A stretch of DNA of 64,000 bases from contig CP168942.1 of the NCBI GenBank assembly GCA_041871065.1, forward strand, positions 1,582,501-1,646,500. The letters are read 5' to 3'. The number at the start of each line of letters is the position of its first letter. Positions within the stretch are counted from its first letter, which is position 1. Of this stretch, positions 28,017 through 36,820 are shown piece by piece. Source of the stretch: Weissella confusa (GTDB lineage Bacteria; Bacillota; Bacilli; Lactobacillales; Lactobacillaceae). Both the position numbers and the translations under genes were made by a program. The notes below the pieces were generated by a model, which searched no databases, was not told where the DNA came from, and worked only from the letters and a program-made list of their open reading frames with translations.

Positions 28017-28388
28017 CTACTTCACGTTCCTTATGTTTTGGTTTTGAAGCGTCAATCCGTTCTTAGCCGCAACATCGTTCAAACGACTTGGGCTCGTCAA
28101 ATCACTCACTTCTTGCTTCAAATCATTGTTTTGATTGCGTACCTTTTCAAGGGAAGCTGACGTTGTCGCCAATTGTGAGTTTGCTGTTGCTGCGCGATTT
28201 GACGTGTGTACGACAACCATCGCCATGAAGACAACAACAAACGCAGTTGCTACGCAAAAGGCGATATCAATGGCGTTAAAGCCAGGCTTTTCTAGCTTAC
28301 GCTTAACCACACGAACGCTTGGGCGTTGTTGTGGTTGATTAACTTTGCGCGGTGACGTTGTGTGCGTGTAGTTTGGCATTGCATCCAT
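28017..28388 (-). CDS. ftsL: Cell division protein FtsL
   Basis: 123 aa; short basic cytosolic part, one membrane helix (about 42-65), extracellular coiled coil (NSQLATTSASLEKVRNQNND). Sequence similarity in FtsL is low, but position between rsmH and the pbp gene plus topology are diagnostic. RBS AAAGGAT; a second ATG four codons in is an alternative. Confidence 0.88.
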   Translation of the reverse strand: MDAMPNYTHTTSPRKVNQPQQRPSVRVVKRKLEKPGFNAIDIAFCVATAFVVVFMAMVVVHTSNRAATANSQLATTSASLEKVRNQNNDLKQEVSDLTSPSRLNDVAAKNGLTLQNQNIRNVK

Positions 28389-28432
28389 GATGTTCAGATC
28401 CTTTCTTCACCGTCCATCATGGGCGGCCTATG

Positions 28433-29377
28433 CTATCGTAGTCGTTCGATGACGCGCAACTTCGCTGAATGAGCGCGGTGATTGTTAGCCATTTCTTCTT
28501 CTGAAGGTAAGATTGGCTTACGCGTCACGAGTTTATAATCAGGTTGCATCTCATCCGGAATGATTGGCAAGCCAGCTGGCAATTCAGGAACTGCCGTCTT
28601 TTCCTTAAACATCGTCTTAACAAGGCGATCTTCAAGTGAATGGAAAGTGATGACCGAAATGCGACCACCAACCTTCAACATATCCAAAGCTTGTGCGAGT
28701 GATTCTTCGACCACTCCCAATTCATCATTCACGGCAATTCGAATAGCTTGGAATGAACGCTTGGCCGGATGACCACCCGTTCGACGAGCCGCTGCAGGAA
28801 TTGCTGACTTGATGACTTCAACTAATTCAAATGTCGTCTCAATTGGTTGAATTTCACGTTGTCGCTCAATCGCACGTGCGATTTGCTTAGCGAACTTTTC
28901 TTCACCGTAACGTGACAAGATTCGTAGCAAGTCGTGGAAATCCCACTCGTTAACTACCGTACGCGCTGTCAATTCTTGTGATTGATTCATGCGCATATCA
29001 AGTGGTGCATCATAGTTATATGAAAAACCACGTTGTCCGTCGTCGAATTGTGGTGATGACACACCCAAATCGTAAACGATACCATCAATTTCAGTGACTC
29101 CAACCTCAGCAAGTGCGTCACGCAAGTTGCGGAAGTTGTTTTGAATGAAGGCAACCTTACCTTCAGCCAACTCAGTAGCCAAATGTTCTTTATTGTAGTT
29201 AATTGCCGTGATGTCTTGATCAAATGACCAAAGCTTTCCGGTTGTCAAACGACTTGCCAACAACTGTGAATGACCACCGCCACCCAACGTTGCATCAACA
29301 TATGTTCCGTCTGGCTTAACATTTAAATTATCAATTGCTTCGTTAAGCAATACGGTTACGTGATTGAACTCCGTCAT
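28433..29377 (-). CDS. rsmH: 16S rRNA m4C1402 methyltransferase RsmH
   Basis: 314 aa SAM-dependent enzyme methylating N4 of C1402 in 16S rRNA. The SAM site is [15 protein letters not shown] (about 22-36); [16 protein letters not shown] and the C-terminal [13 protein letters not shown] are family hallmarks. Second gene of the cluster, as mraW in many bacteria. Confidence 0.97.
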   Translation of the reverse strand: MTEFNHVTVLLNEAIDNLNVKPDGTYVDATLGGGGHSQLLASRLTTGKLWSFDQDITAINYNKEHLATELAEGKVAFIQNNFRNLRDALAEVGVTEIDGIVYDLGVSSPQFDDGQRGFSYNYDAPLDMRMNQSQELTARTVVNEWDFHDLLRILSRYGEEKFAKQIARAIERQREIQPIETTFELVEVIKSAIPAAARRTGGHPAKRSFQAIRIAVNDELGVVEESLAQALDMLKVGGRISVITFHSLEDRLVKTMFKEKTAVPELPAGLPIIPDEMQPDYKLVTRKPILPSEEEMANNHRAHSAKLRVIERLR

Positions 29378-29421
29378 ATGTAATTGCCTGTTCGACCTTT
29401 CTAGTTCGTATCAATTTGCTG

Positions 29422-29856
29422 TTAGAAGCCCAAGTCTTCCAATCCATCAGCAATATCATCAAAATTCTCTGCAGTTTCTTCTTCGTAAGCTTGCCACTTC
29501 TCGGCACTCCAAAGTTCGAATGTATCATCACCCAAACCGAAGACCGTGACATCCTTATCGATATTTGCGTATTCACGCAAGGTTGGTGATAGGTTCACAC
29601 GCCCTTGCTTGTCGAATTCAACTTCTGTCGCACCACCGAAGACAAAACGCTTAAATTGACGCGCCTTGGCATTCGTTTCTGGCAATGCATTAATCTTAGT
29701 TGAAAAATCTTCCCAGCCTTGCATCGTGTAGGCACGCAATGAGTGATCCATCCAGCGTGTAATCACAAACGATTCACCCAACTGATTGCGGAATTTTGCG
29801 GGGATAATCAACCGGTTCTTAGTATCCAACGTGTGTTGGTAAGTTCCCATGAACAT
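29422..29856 (-). CDS. mraZ: Transcriptional regulator MraZ
   Basis: 144 aa with two AbrB-like swapped-hairpin domains (about 5-50 and 75-125), each holding a DxKGRxxxP-like core (here DTKNRLIIPAKF and DKQGRVNLSPTL). MraZ oligomers bind TGGG-containing direct repeats upstream of their own gene; such an array with a 10-nt period is present at 29942-29985. First gene of the wall/division operon; RBS AAAGGGGG. Confidence 0.96.
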   Translation of the reverse strand: MFMGTYQHTLDTKNRLIIPAKFRNQLGESFVITRWMDHSLRAYTMQGWEDFSTKINALPETNAKARQFKRFVFGGATEVEFDKQGRVNLSPTLREYANIDKDVTVFGLGDDTFELWSAEKWQAYEEETAENFDDIADGLEDLGF

Positions 29857-29941
29857 CGGCGATACCCCCTTTCAATTTATTCAGCAATTTCAGATGCTGT
29901 GGCGTATTGAGAATAGTCGACATTTCAATACATTTAATTTA

Positions 29942-29985
29942 CCACAATCTCCCACCTTCCACCACCTACCCCCACGTTCTACCAC
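29942..29985 (-). promoter_or_regulatory. MraZ-box array: five GTGG repeats at exact 10-nt spacing
   Basis: On the minus strand GTGG occurs at 29982-85, 29972-75, 29962-65, 29952-55 and 29942-45. Each is 10 nt from the next, one helical turn, as expected for an MraZ oligomer reading direct repeats. The array is 86 nt upstream of mraZ. Known family behaviour is autoregulation of the dcw operon. Confidence 0.85.
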
Positions 29986-30156
29986 TGGGATATATGGTGT
30001 ATTTTAGGGTTCAAAAGCCTATTACACCGGCTCTGACGCTCCTTTTTAACAGTCACTTTACAAGTTTTCGAATAACTTTAGAAAATGAAGAATTTTTTAA
30101 GGTTATAAGGTCAAACCCTTGATATACCAACGGTTAACAACTTAGTTATGAAGATG

Positions 30157-30239
30157 GTGGGAGGTGGGGGACAGTGGGTGGGAAGATTAGGTGGTGGAAA
30201 GTGGTGGGGATTTGAACAAAAAGTGGGTCGCATCCCCAC
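30157..30239 (+). repeat. Second GTGG-rich cluster, opposite orientation
   Basis: On the plus strand GTGG occurs nine times between 30157 and 30226; those at 30164, 30174, 30194 and 30204 share a 10-nt register with one position missing. No plus-strand gene follows. Further on, GGTCGCATCCCCAC (30226-30239) recurs with one extra T at 30288-30302. The whole 508-nt gap (29857-30364) has no coding capacity I can support; it holds these repeats, AT-rich DNA and a terminator. Confidence 0.6.
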
Positions 30240-30321
30240 CGACACCATTAAGCCATCAATATGTTTACTTCAACCTACGCCGTCGCAGGTCGCATTCCCC
30301 ACTCAGTGCCCAAAACCACAC

Positions 30322-30355
30322 AAAAAAGCGACCTCAAGACTGAGGTCGCTTTTTC
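30322..30355 (-). terminator. Terminator behind the small membrane protein gene
   Basis: AGCGACCTCA (30327-30336) pairs with TGAGGTCGCT (30341-30350), with A-run and T-run on both sides. Confidence 0.9.
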
Positions 30356-30364
30356 GATAGTTAT

Positions 30365-30745
30365 TTAAATTTCGCGGAAGCCGCCATCAACTGGAATTTG
30401 ATCCTCGATGTCGATTTCTTCCTCTTGTCCACGTGTAAAGGCAAACAACTCAATGACGAAATAAAGGGCCGCCAAATAGTAGCCGTACATTGCTGAGTTC
30501 AAATGTAGCCAAACTGACACCAAGAACACGACTGGCCACACAAACATCAAGTACCAGAACGCTCCTCGCTTACGCAAGAATGCGCCTGCAATGGCACTGA
30601 AAATCATGTTCGCCACAAACAATGAAAAAATAATTTTAACATTCGCTGTCAACGGTGATTCGTTAATCAAAAACGGTACTAACCACCCCAAGATTGGCAT
30701 CCAAATCCAGAACCGCCAATCCCACGCTTCTTTCAAACGCTTCAT
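30365..30745 (-). CDS. Small integral membrane protein, unknown function
   Basis: 126 aa with four predicted membrane helices (about 12-27, 36-57, 63-82, 86-104) and an acidic cytosolic tail (GQEEEIDIEDQIPVDGG). I do not recognise a family. RBS AAAAGGGGA. Downstream of rsmE by about 48 nt, so it may be the last gene of the prmA-rsmE unit, and it has its own terminator. Confidence 0.75.
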   Translation of the reverse strand: MKRLKEAWDWRFWIWMPILGWLVPFLINESPLTANVKIIFSLFVANMIFSAIAGAFLRKRGAFWYLMFVWPVVFLVSVWLHLNSAMYGYYLAALYFVIELFAFTRGQEEEIDIEDQIPVDGGFREI

Positions 30746-30793
30746 ATCAATTCCCCTTTTAACATCCCTGCAACGATGTTAACCTTAAAAATT

Positions 30794-31540
30794 CTAACGT
30801 GCTAACTCAAGTGCATAGCTTAGTGCACTTAGCGCATAAAGTGGTGCAGTCTCAGCCCGTAAAATACGTGGACCCAGTCCTGCTGGCACAAAGCCAAACG
30901 TCTTCGTTAGTAAGTCTAACTCACTTTCCTTTAAACCACCTTCAGGTCCAACCAAAAAGGCAATTTTGTCACCCGCATTCAAACGACTGAACTGCGCAAC
31001 CAGTTGCGCTGTTTCACCCTGTTTGGCGCTCTCTTCCCAGGCAACAATCTTAACCATATCATCCGGCAACACCAAATCACGTAGTTTTTCAACATACGTC
31101 ACATCTGGCACACGTAAGCGGTGCGATTGTTCAGCAGCCCCTTGGGCAATCTTCTGCAATCGCGCAAGCTTCTTATCGGCCTTCATGCCCCAATGCACAA
31201 CCGACCAATCCGTCTCTACGATAATCACATGGTGAACGCCTAATTCTGTCGCTTTTTGCACAACCAATTCAGGCTTATCACCCTTAGCAAGGCCAAGAAT
31301 GATTGTGGCCTCCACTGGCAATTCAACATCAGTGGCCACTTCTTCAACCACGCGCATTGTCGTCGTTTCATCAGCAACCTGAATTACTTCAGCCACCACC
31401 ATGGTTTGTTGATCAGGATACACAAATTCTGCCTGCGTCCCTTCCTTACCACGAAGGACGGTCATTAAATGATGTTGCACATCTTCTGGCAAAACAAATT
31501 CTTGACCGGCTGGCGCTTCAGTCAAAAAATAACGTTGCAT
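30794..31540 (-). CDS. rsmE: 16S rRNA m3U1498 methyltransferase RsmE
   Basis: 248 aa SPOUT-class methyltransferase. N-terminal PUA-like domain (MQRYFLTEAPAG...) and C-terminal knotted domain with FLVGPEGGLKESELD and LGPRILRAETA, the SAM-binding knot. Start codon overlaps the prmA stop by one base (TAATG), so the two are translationally coupled. Confidence 0.96.
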   Translation of the reverse strand: MQRYFLTEAPAGQEFVLPEDVQHHLMTVLRGKEGTQAEFVYPDQQTMVVAEVIQVADETTTMRVVEEVATDVELPVEATIILGLAKGDKPELVVQKATELGVHHVIIVETDWSVVHWGMKADKKLARLQKIAQGAAEQSHRLRVPDVTYVEKLRDLVLPDDMVKIVAWEESAKQGETAQLVAQFSRLNAGDKIAFLVGPEGGLKESELDLLTKTFGFVPAGLGPRILRAETAPLYALSALSYALELAR

Positions 31541-32493
31541 TATTCATCCTCGCTTTTACGGTGAGCAATCAAACCATACCATTCACCAAGCTTCATCGTT
31601 TCATCAAGTGCGTAGCCATTCTCTTCCAACTTCGCAATAATCGTTTGTGCCTTGTCTTCATAAATACCTGACAACAAGAACTTACCACCTGGGCGCAAAA
31701 CGCTATCAACTTGTGGAATCAATGGTACAAGCACTTCAGCCAGCATGTTCGCCACGACGATATCGAATTCTTGGGCCGGTACATCGCTTAGCAAGTCACT
31801 GGCCATCACTTGAATATCTGAGGCGACTGGGTTCAAGTCCAAATTACCTTGGGCTGATCGAACGGCAACCTCATCAATGTCAGTTCCAAGCACCTTATCA
31901 GCGCCCAACAACTTTGCAGCAATACCAAGCACACCCGAACCAGTTCCAACGTCTAGCAAACGCTCACCGCCACGTACGACGATTTCAAGTGCTTGCATCA
32001 TCAAGCGTGTCGTTGGGTGGGTACCAGTTCCAAAGGCCATTCCAGGGTCCAAAACAATCACTTTTTCGCCTTCTTGGGCTGGTTGGTATTCTTCCCACTT
32101 AGGTACGACTGTCAAATGACGCGTCACACGAACTGGGTGGTAGTACTTTTGCCATTCAGTTGCCCAGTCTTCATCCTTAACTGCACTCGTTGTTACCTTA
32201 CCTGGTGTTGCATCAAGTCCAAATGACGCCAATTGGTTCACACGCATTTGCACATCGTTAATCACTTCAGGCAAATTAACATCTTCTGCAAAATAGCCAG
32301 CGACCGTTGCACCTGATTCGCGGTGCTCAACAACATCCCAATCAACCCATACAGTGGCATCAGCGGGTTCGTAGCTGTTCACATCTGCCGCGTCATCGAT
32401 TTGGATACCTTCTGCACCGGCTTCCATCAAAATGTTGCTGACAGCTTCAACAGCCTCAGTTTGTGTTTCAACAATTATTTCTTGCCAACTCAT
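31540..32493 (-). CDS. prmA: Ribosomal protein L11 methyltransferase PrmA
   Basis: 317 aa class I methyltransferase for L11. N-terminal substrate-binding domain then VLDPGMAFGTGTHPTTRLM and LLDVGTGSGVLGIAA. I use ATG 32493 (AGGAAG upstream) instead of a GTG two codons earlier. First gene of the prmA-rsmE unit. Confidence 0.96.
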   Translation of the reverse strand: MSWQEIIVETQTEAVEAVSNILMEAGAEGIQIDDAADVNSYEPADATVWVDWDVVEHRESGATVAGYFAEDVNLPEVINDVQMRVNQLASFGLDATPGKVTTSAVKDEDWATEWQKYYHPVRVTRHLTVVPKWEEYQPAQEGEKVIVLDPGMAFGTGTHPTTRLMMQALEIVVRGGERLLDVGTGSGVLGIAAKLLGADKVLGTDIDEVAVRSAQGNLDLNPVASDIQVMASDLLSDVPAQEFDIVVANMLAEVLVPLIPQVDSVLRPGGKFLLSGIYEDKAQTIIAKLEENGYALDETMKLGEWYGLIAHRKSEDE

Positions 32494-32595
32494 CAGCACT
32501 TCCTCATCACTTAGTTATAGTCTTAACAACAGAATAACATAAAGTTGCCTAAAAATGTTGTCTGCTTTAACCTGCTTCTTTGCTTTTCGCGACAA

Positions 32596-32627
32596 CAAAA
32601 AAACGAGAGATACAATGTATCTCTCGT
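32596..32627 (-). terminator. pyk terminator
   Basis: ACGAGAGATACA (32603-32614) with its complement (32616-32627) and an A-run that reads as a T-run on the minus strand; 21 nt past the pyk stop. Confidence 0.88.
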
Positions 32628-32647
32628 TCTTAATTAACAACTAATAA

Positions 32648-34069
32648 TTAGTCGACCGTAACGATCGTCATCAAGTTAGTCGTACCTGAAGTCGTTACAG
32701 GAATACCTGCAGTAACGATGATAGTATCACCCTTTTCTGCCAAACCTGCAGCAACAACTTCCTTCTTAGCCAATTCGATCAAAGCGTCAGTGTTGTCCAC
32801 TGCTTCTGAGATCACTGGTTGAACACCCCAGTAGATCGTCAATGAACGTTGTACACGCTCGTCGAACGTCAATGCCAAGATGTCAGCGTTAGGACGGTAC
32901 TTTGAGATCATCTTTGCCGTGTAACCTGAAGTCGTTGCAGCAACGATAGCCTTAACGTTCAAGTTTTCTGCAGCCGTAGCAACAGCAGCAGCAACTGATT
33001 CAGTAACGTCTGATGCGTCGAAGTCGTTTACGTGACGGCCGTTTGCTGCCAAAGCAGTTTCAGCCTTCTCGTCAATGCGTGCCATAGTAGCAACAGCAGC
33101 AACTGGGTACGCACCGTTAGCTGACTCACCTGACAACATAGTAGCATCAGTTCCGTCAAATACGGCGTTGGCAACGTCGGAAGCTTCGGCACGCGTTGGA
33201 CGTGGGTTCTCTTGCATTGAGTCCAACATGTCAGTAGCAGTGATAACTGGCTTACCGGCAGCGTTCATCATGCGGATCAAGTCCTTTTGTACCAAAGGAA
33301 CGTTTTCTGCTGGAATTTCAACACCCATGTCTCCACGAGCAATCATCAAACCATCAGAAACCTTCAAGATTTCGGCAAAGTTGTCGATACCTTCTTGTGA
33401 TTCGATCTTAGGGAAGATCATAACGTCTTCCTTACCAGCTTCTACCAACAAAGCACGGATGTCTTCAACGTCTGAAGGCTTACGTACGAATGAAGCGGCG
33501 ATGTATTGGATACCTTGTTCCAAACCGAAGCGGATGTCATCGGCATCCTTTTCAGTGATACCTGGCAAGTTGATTGAAACACCAGGTGCGTTAACACCCT
33601 TACGTGATCCCAACAAACCGTGGTTTTGAACTTCAGTAACCAATTCGCGGTTAGCTTCGTCCTTTTCAGTGATCAACATGTCGATCTTACCGTCGTCGAA
33701 CAAAACGTGTCCGCCAACCTTAACGTCGTCGAACAAACCAGGGTAAGTTACGGCAACCTTTTCCTTAGTACCTTCAAGAGAAGCATCCATTGAGATGCGA
33801 ACAACATCACCGATGTTGAACTCAATCTTACCTGGCTCTTGAACAGTCGTACGGATTTCGGCACCCTTAGTGTCCAACAAGAATCCTACAGTCTTACCTG
33901 AAATCTTCTCGGCTTCGCGCACAGCGTTCATACGACCCAAGTGCTCTTCGTGGTCTCCGTGTGAGAAGTTGAAACGTACAACGTTTGCACCTGACTCGAT
34001 CAACTTAGTAATAGTCTCGACGTCAGAACTAGCTGGTCCAAGCGTTGAAACAATCTTGGTCTTCTTCAT
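32648..34069 (-). CDS. pyk: Pyruvate kinase
   Basis: 473 aa; converts PEP + ADP to pyruvate + ATP. N-terminal TKIVSTLGPAS, substrate-site MIARGDMGVEIPAENVP, and C-terminal allosteric domain. It lacks the extra C-terminal PEP-utiliser-like domain that makes Bacillus and many lactobacillus enzymes about 585 aa. No pfk is next to it, fitting a heterofermentative organism where pfk-pyk operons are absent (inference). RBS AAGGAG with long 14-nt spacing. Monocistronic. Confidence 0.97.
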   Translation of the reverse strand: MKKTKIVSTLGPASSDVETITKLIESGANVVRFNFSHGDHEEHLGRMNAVREAEKISGKTVGFLLDTKGAEIRTTVQEPGKIEFNIGDVVRISMDASLEGTKEKVAVTYPGLFDDVKVGGHVLFDDGKIDMLITEKDEANRELVTEVQNHGLLGSRKGVNAPGVSINLPGITEKDADDIRFGLEQGIQYIAASFVRKPSDVEDIRALLVEAGKEDVMIFPKIESQEGIDNFAEILKVSDGLMIARGDMGVEIPAENVPLVQKDLIRMMNAAGKPVITATDMLDSMQENPRPTRAEASDVANAVFDGTDATMLSGESANGAYPVAAVATMARIDEKAETALAANGRHVNDFDASDVTESVAAAVATAAENLNVKAIVAATTSGYTAKMISKYRPNADILALTFDERVQRSLTIYWGVQPVISEAVDNTDALIELAKKEVVAAGLAEKGDTIIVTAGIPVTTSGTTNLMTIVTVD

Positions 34070-34187
34070 GATCTGAAAAATCTCCTTCGTTTTGTGTTGA
34101 TAGTGTATCTATCTAACTGACATTAATTGTACTATTTTTCACTTTTTTTGTACACAATTTTTGTTTGTTATCTGTTCCAATATTCAA

Positions 34188-34224
34188 ACAAAAAACACAC
34201 AAGCTTACAGCTTGTGCGTTTTTG
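34188..34224 (-). terminator. lysP terminator
   Basis: AACACACAAGC (34194-34204) with GCTTGTGCGTT (34210-34220, one wobble), followed by T-run on the minus strand. Confidence 0.88.
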
Positions 34225-34231
34225 AACATTA

Positions 34232-35701
34232 TTATTGTCGTGCGTCCGTATCCAAATCAACTTCCGTCAACTTACGCAACTTTGTCTTGTGCTTAATCTT
34301 GTATCCAAGGTACAACCCAATAAACAATGGTAGTGACATGTACGTTGTGATAATTCCTGACCAGTTCCAGTGTGAAATTGGTCCTTGGAATGATGCCAAA
34401 TCTTGTCCAACAACAACGACGATTGACAATACCAAAGCCAAGATTGGACCAACTGGGAACCACTTAGCATGGTAGCGGAGCTTCTTCACATCACGACCTT
34501 GTGCGACAAAGGCACGACGGAAACGATAGTGTGAAATCGCGATACCAATCCAAGCGATGAATCCAGTCAAACCTGAAGCAGCCACCAAGTAGTAGTAGAT
34601 GCCAGGTCCGAAAACAGACGTGACGAACGTCAACAAACCAACGGCAACCGTAGCCAACAAAGCTGGCACTGGAATACCCGTGTTGATGTTAACACGTGCG
34701 AATACCTTTGGCGCCTTTCCTTCAACGGCCATGGCGTACAACATACGCGTTGAAGCGTAAACACCAGAGTTAGCTGAAGAAATAACTGACGTCAAGATAA
34801 CAGCGTTCATAATTGAAGCGGCAGCAGCCAAACCAGCTTGCTTAAAGACCAAAGTAAATGGTGAGACCGCAATGTTTGTTTCACTTGAACGGAGCAAGTT
34901 TGGATCCTTGTAGTAAATCAATGCCCCAATAATGAAGATGGCAAGGATGTAGAACAAAAGGATACGCCAGAAAACTTGCTTGATAGCCGTTGGCACTGAC
35001 GTTTCTGGTGTTTCTGACTCACCAGCCGTAATACCAACCATTTCAGTTCCTTGGAATGAGAAACCAGCCACCATGAAGACGGCTAGCATACCACCAACAC
35101 CACCAACAAATCCGTGGTTACCACCAGCTGACAAGTTGCGTGGGACATCTGGGTGATAAGCCATGATACCGAAGATTGTTGCAACTCCGATGACCAAGAA
35201 CGCAACAACCGCAACAACCTTAATTGTCGCCATCCAGAACTCAGTTTCAGCGTATGACTTAGCTGACATTAGATTAATGACTGTAATCAAAATCAAAACT
35301 AAGGCTGACCAAATCCAACTTGGAACGTTCGGCAACCAGTAGCCCATGACCACACCGACCGTTGCAGCTTCAACCGCAACCGTAATTGCCCAATTAAACC
35401 AATAATTCCAACCCATGGCAAAACCGAAAGCAGGATCAACGAAACGATCGGCGAACGTTGAGAATGAACCTGAAACTGGCATGTAAGTCGCCATCTCACC
35501 CAAACTGGTCATCAAGAAGTAAACCATCAAACCGATAACCGCGTAAGCAGTCAGGGCTCCGAATGGTCCAGCTTGTGCAACCGTTGCACCTGAGGCAACG
35601 AACAAACCAGTTCCGATTGTCCCACCAAGGGCAATCATTGACAGGTGACGCGTCTTCATCGTGCGCTTCAGCGTCCCTTGATTCTGTTGATTATCTGACA
35701 T
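34232..35701 (-). CDS. lysP: Lysine-specific APC-family permease
   Basis: 489 aa with about 12 membrane helices; APC signature MIALGGTIGTGLFVASG near residue 22-38, and GFSFQGTEMVGITAGE in helix 6. The sequence alone would say only amino acid permease; the lysine assignment rests on the L-box riboswitch in its leader. Start at ATG 35701 behind AGGAGGAATT; upstream in-frame codons lie in the terminator region. Imports lysine in symport with protons when internal lysine is low (family knowledge plus inference). Confidence 0.93.
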   Translation of the reverse strand: MSDNQQNQGTLKRTMKTRHLSMIALGGTIGTGLFVASGATVAQAGPFGALTAYAVIGLMVYFLMTSLGEMATYMPVSGSFSTFADRFVDPAFGFAMGWNYWFNWAITVAVEAATVGVVMGYWLPNVPSWIWSALVLILITVINLMSAKSYAETEFWMATIKVVAVVAFLVIGVATIFGIMAYHPDVPRNLSAGGNHGFVGGVGGMLAVFMVAGFSFQGTEMVGITAGESETPETSVPTAIKQVFWRILLFYILAIFIIGALIYYKDPNLLRSSETNIAVSPFTLVFKQAGLAAAASIMNAVILTSVISSANSGVYASTRMLYAMAVEGKAPKVFARVNINTGIPVPALLATVAVGLLTFVTSVFGPGIYYYLVAASGLTGFIAWIGIAISHYRFRRAFVAQGRDVKKLRYHAKWFPVGPILALVLSIVVVVGQDLASFQGPISHWNWSGIITTYMSLPLFIGLYLGYKIKHKTKLRKLTEVDLDTDARQ

Positions 35702-35744
35702 AATTCCTCCTATATAGAGAGGCCTAATCGCACTCGTGAGAACG

Positions 35745-35784
35745 AAAAAAGTCCCCAGTTCATACCATCGCATAAACTAGGGAC
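35745..35784 (-). terminator. L-box regulatory terminator
   Basis: GTCCCTAGTT (35775-35784) pairs with AACTGGGGAC (35751-35760, one G-T), followed by TTTTTT on the minus strand. Forms when lysine is bound and stops transcription before lysP. Confidence 0.88.
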
Positions 35785-35799
35785 CTCGTTTGAAATCAT

Positions 35800-35980
35800 T
35801 AGTGTTGTCGATAGCGCTCCGCAGCCGACGAATTTTGCTGCGACAGTCCTTCCGTTGTTCACGTAAGGACCAACATGTTTCACCGCCGTGAAAACACATT
35901 TCGGCAACCGCCCCTTTAAATCAACCGCCTTGTCTGCCGACTTGGTTGACCACTCATGTTGGTTGCGACCTCTATGTCAT
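35800..35980 (-). promoter_or_regulatory. Lysine riboswitch (L-box)
   Basis: On the minus strand AGAGGTCGCAACC at about 35961-35973, then a helix, then AAAGGGGCGGTTGCCGAAAT at about 35900-35920 and a final GACTGTCGCAG/GCGCTATCG segment. These match the conserved L-box core (AGAGGTGCGAAC, AAAGGGGAGCGTCGCCGAAG). With the downstream terminator it forms an OFF switch responding to lysine. Confidence 0.9.
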
Positions 35981-35998
35981 ATTTAATTTATGAAACTA

Positions 35999-36027
35999 AG
36001 TATAAGCATGTTTTCAGGCGTCGTCAA
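35999..36027 (-). promoter_or_regulatory. Promoter of the L-box/lysP transcript
   Basis: TTGACG (36022-36027), 17 nt, TATACT (35999-36004) on the minus strand, about 20 nt before the riboswitch begins. Confidence 0.8.
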
Positions 36028-36169
36028 CCCAACTCGCAATCTAATCCCAAAAACTTCTTAAATACCGCTTAAGCATAAAACTTAATCACACCCTTTTTAA
36101 AAACACTGATGATACGATATAGGAAAAGTTAGTTAACCACATTGGTTGTTAAAGGAGTTGTCGATTATC

Positions 36170-36817
36170 ATGATCATTAAGCCCTCTAAAAGCCGGCTTA
36201 TTATGCTAATAATAAGTGTACTGGCGTTTTTAATTCTAACCATCAGTACTTTCGTCAGCGCACCAACGCTGACCCTGATCGATTCAACCGAGCAGAATTT
36301 TTTAGATAGCCTGGCCCCTGCGTCACTATCGACATTAACTAAACCATTCGTTTTGTTTAGTCATGGCTTGTTATTTGGCCTGGTCATTTTTGCACTTGCC
36401 TTTCTACTTTGGGGCTTTAAGTTCAAAATTCCAGCTGCTTGGATTGTCCTGACAACTATCAGCGGTTGGTTACTGATTAACATCTTTTCGTTAATTTTTC
36501 ACCACCGTTTAGCCGGGCAGGTCACCCAGTTCCCAGCCCATACCATGTTTTTCGTCACGTTACTTTATTTCTTTCTCAGCAAGATTGTCGTGCCAGAGTT
36601 GAAATCATTTCCGCGTCAAATTGCTGGTCAAATTATTATTTTAACGGGGTGGATCCTCACCTTTATCGGCACGATTCTCTCAACTAACTACACATTTTCT
36701 GATGCTGTGGCTGGCTGGCTACTCGCGATTGCTTGGCTACAACTCGCCGCACAGTTCTATGGTAATTACGCCCCGCGCGCGTACCGCATGAACGGATTCA
36801 GTAATTCATGGTTCTAA
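36170..36817 (+). CDS. PAP2-like membrane protein with degenerate active site
   Basis: 215 aa, six probable membrane helices in the order of membrane PAP2 phosphatases. The usual PSGH motif appears as FPAHTMFF, and the third motif (SR-x5-H-x3-D) appears as STNYTFSDAVAGW, keeping D but not the catalytic histidine; the KxxxxxxRP motif is not evident. It is thus probably not a working phosphatase of the normal type. Start at ATG 36170, 12 nt after AAAGGAG; a TTG eight codons earlier is an alternative. One of few plus-strand genes. Confidence 0.75.
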   Translation: MIIKPSKSRLIMLIISVLAFLILTISTFVSAPTLTLIDSTEQNFLDSLAPASLSTLTKPFVLFSHGLLFGLVIFALAFLLWGFKFKIPAAWIVLTTISGWLLINIFSLIFHHRLAGQVTQFPAHTMFFVTLLYFFLSKIVVPELKSFPRQIAGQIIILTGWILTFIGTILSTNYTFSDAVAGWLLAIAWLQLAAQFYGNYAPRAYRMNGFSNSWF

Positions 36818-36820
36818 AAA

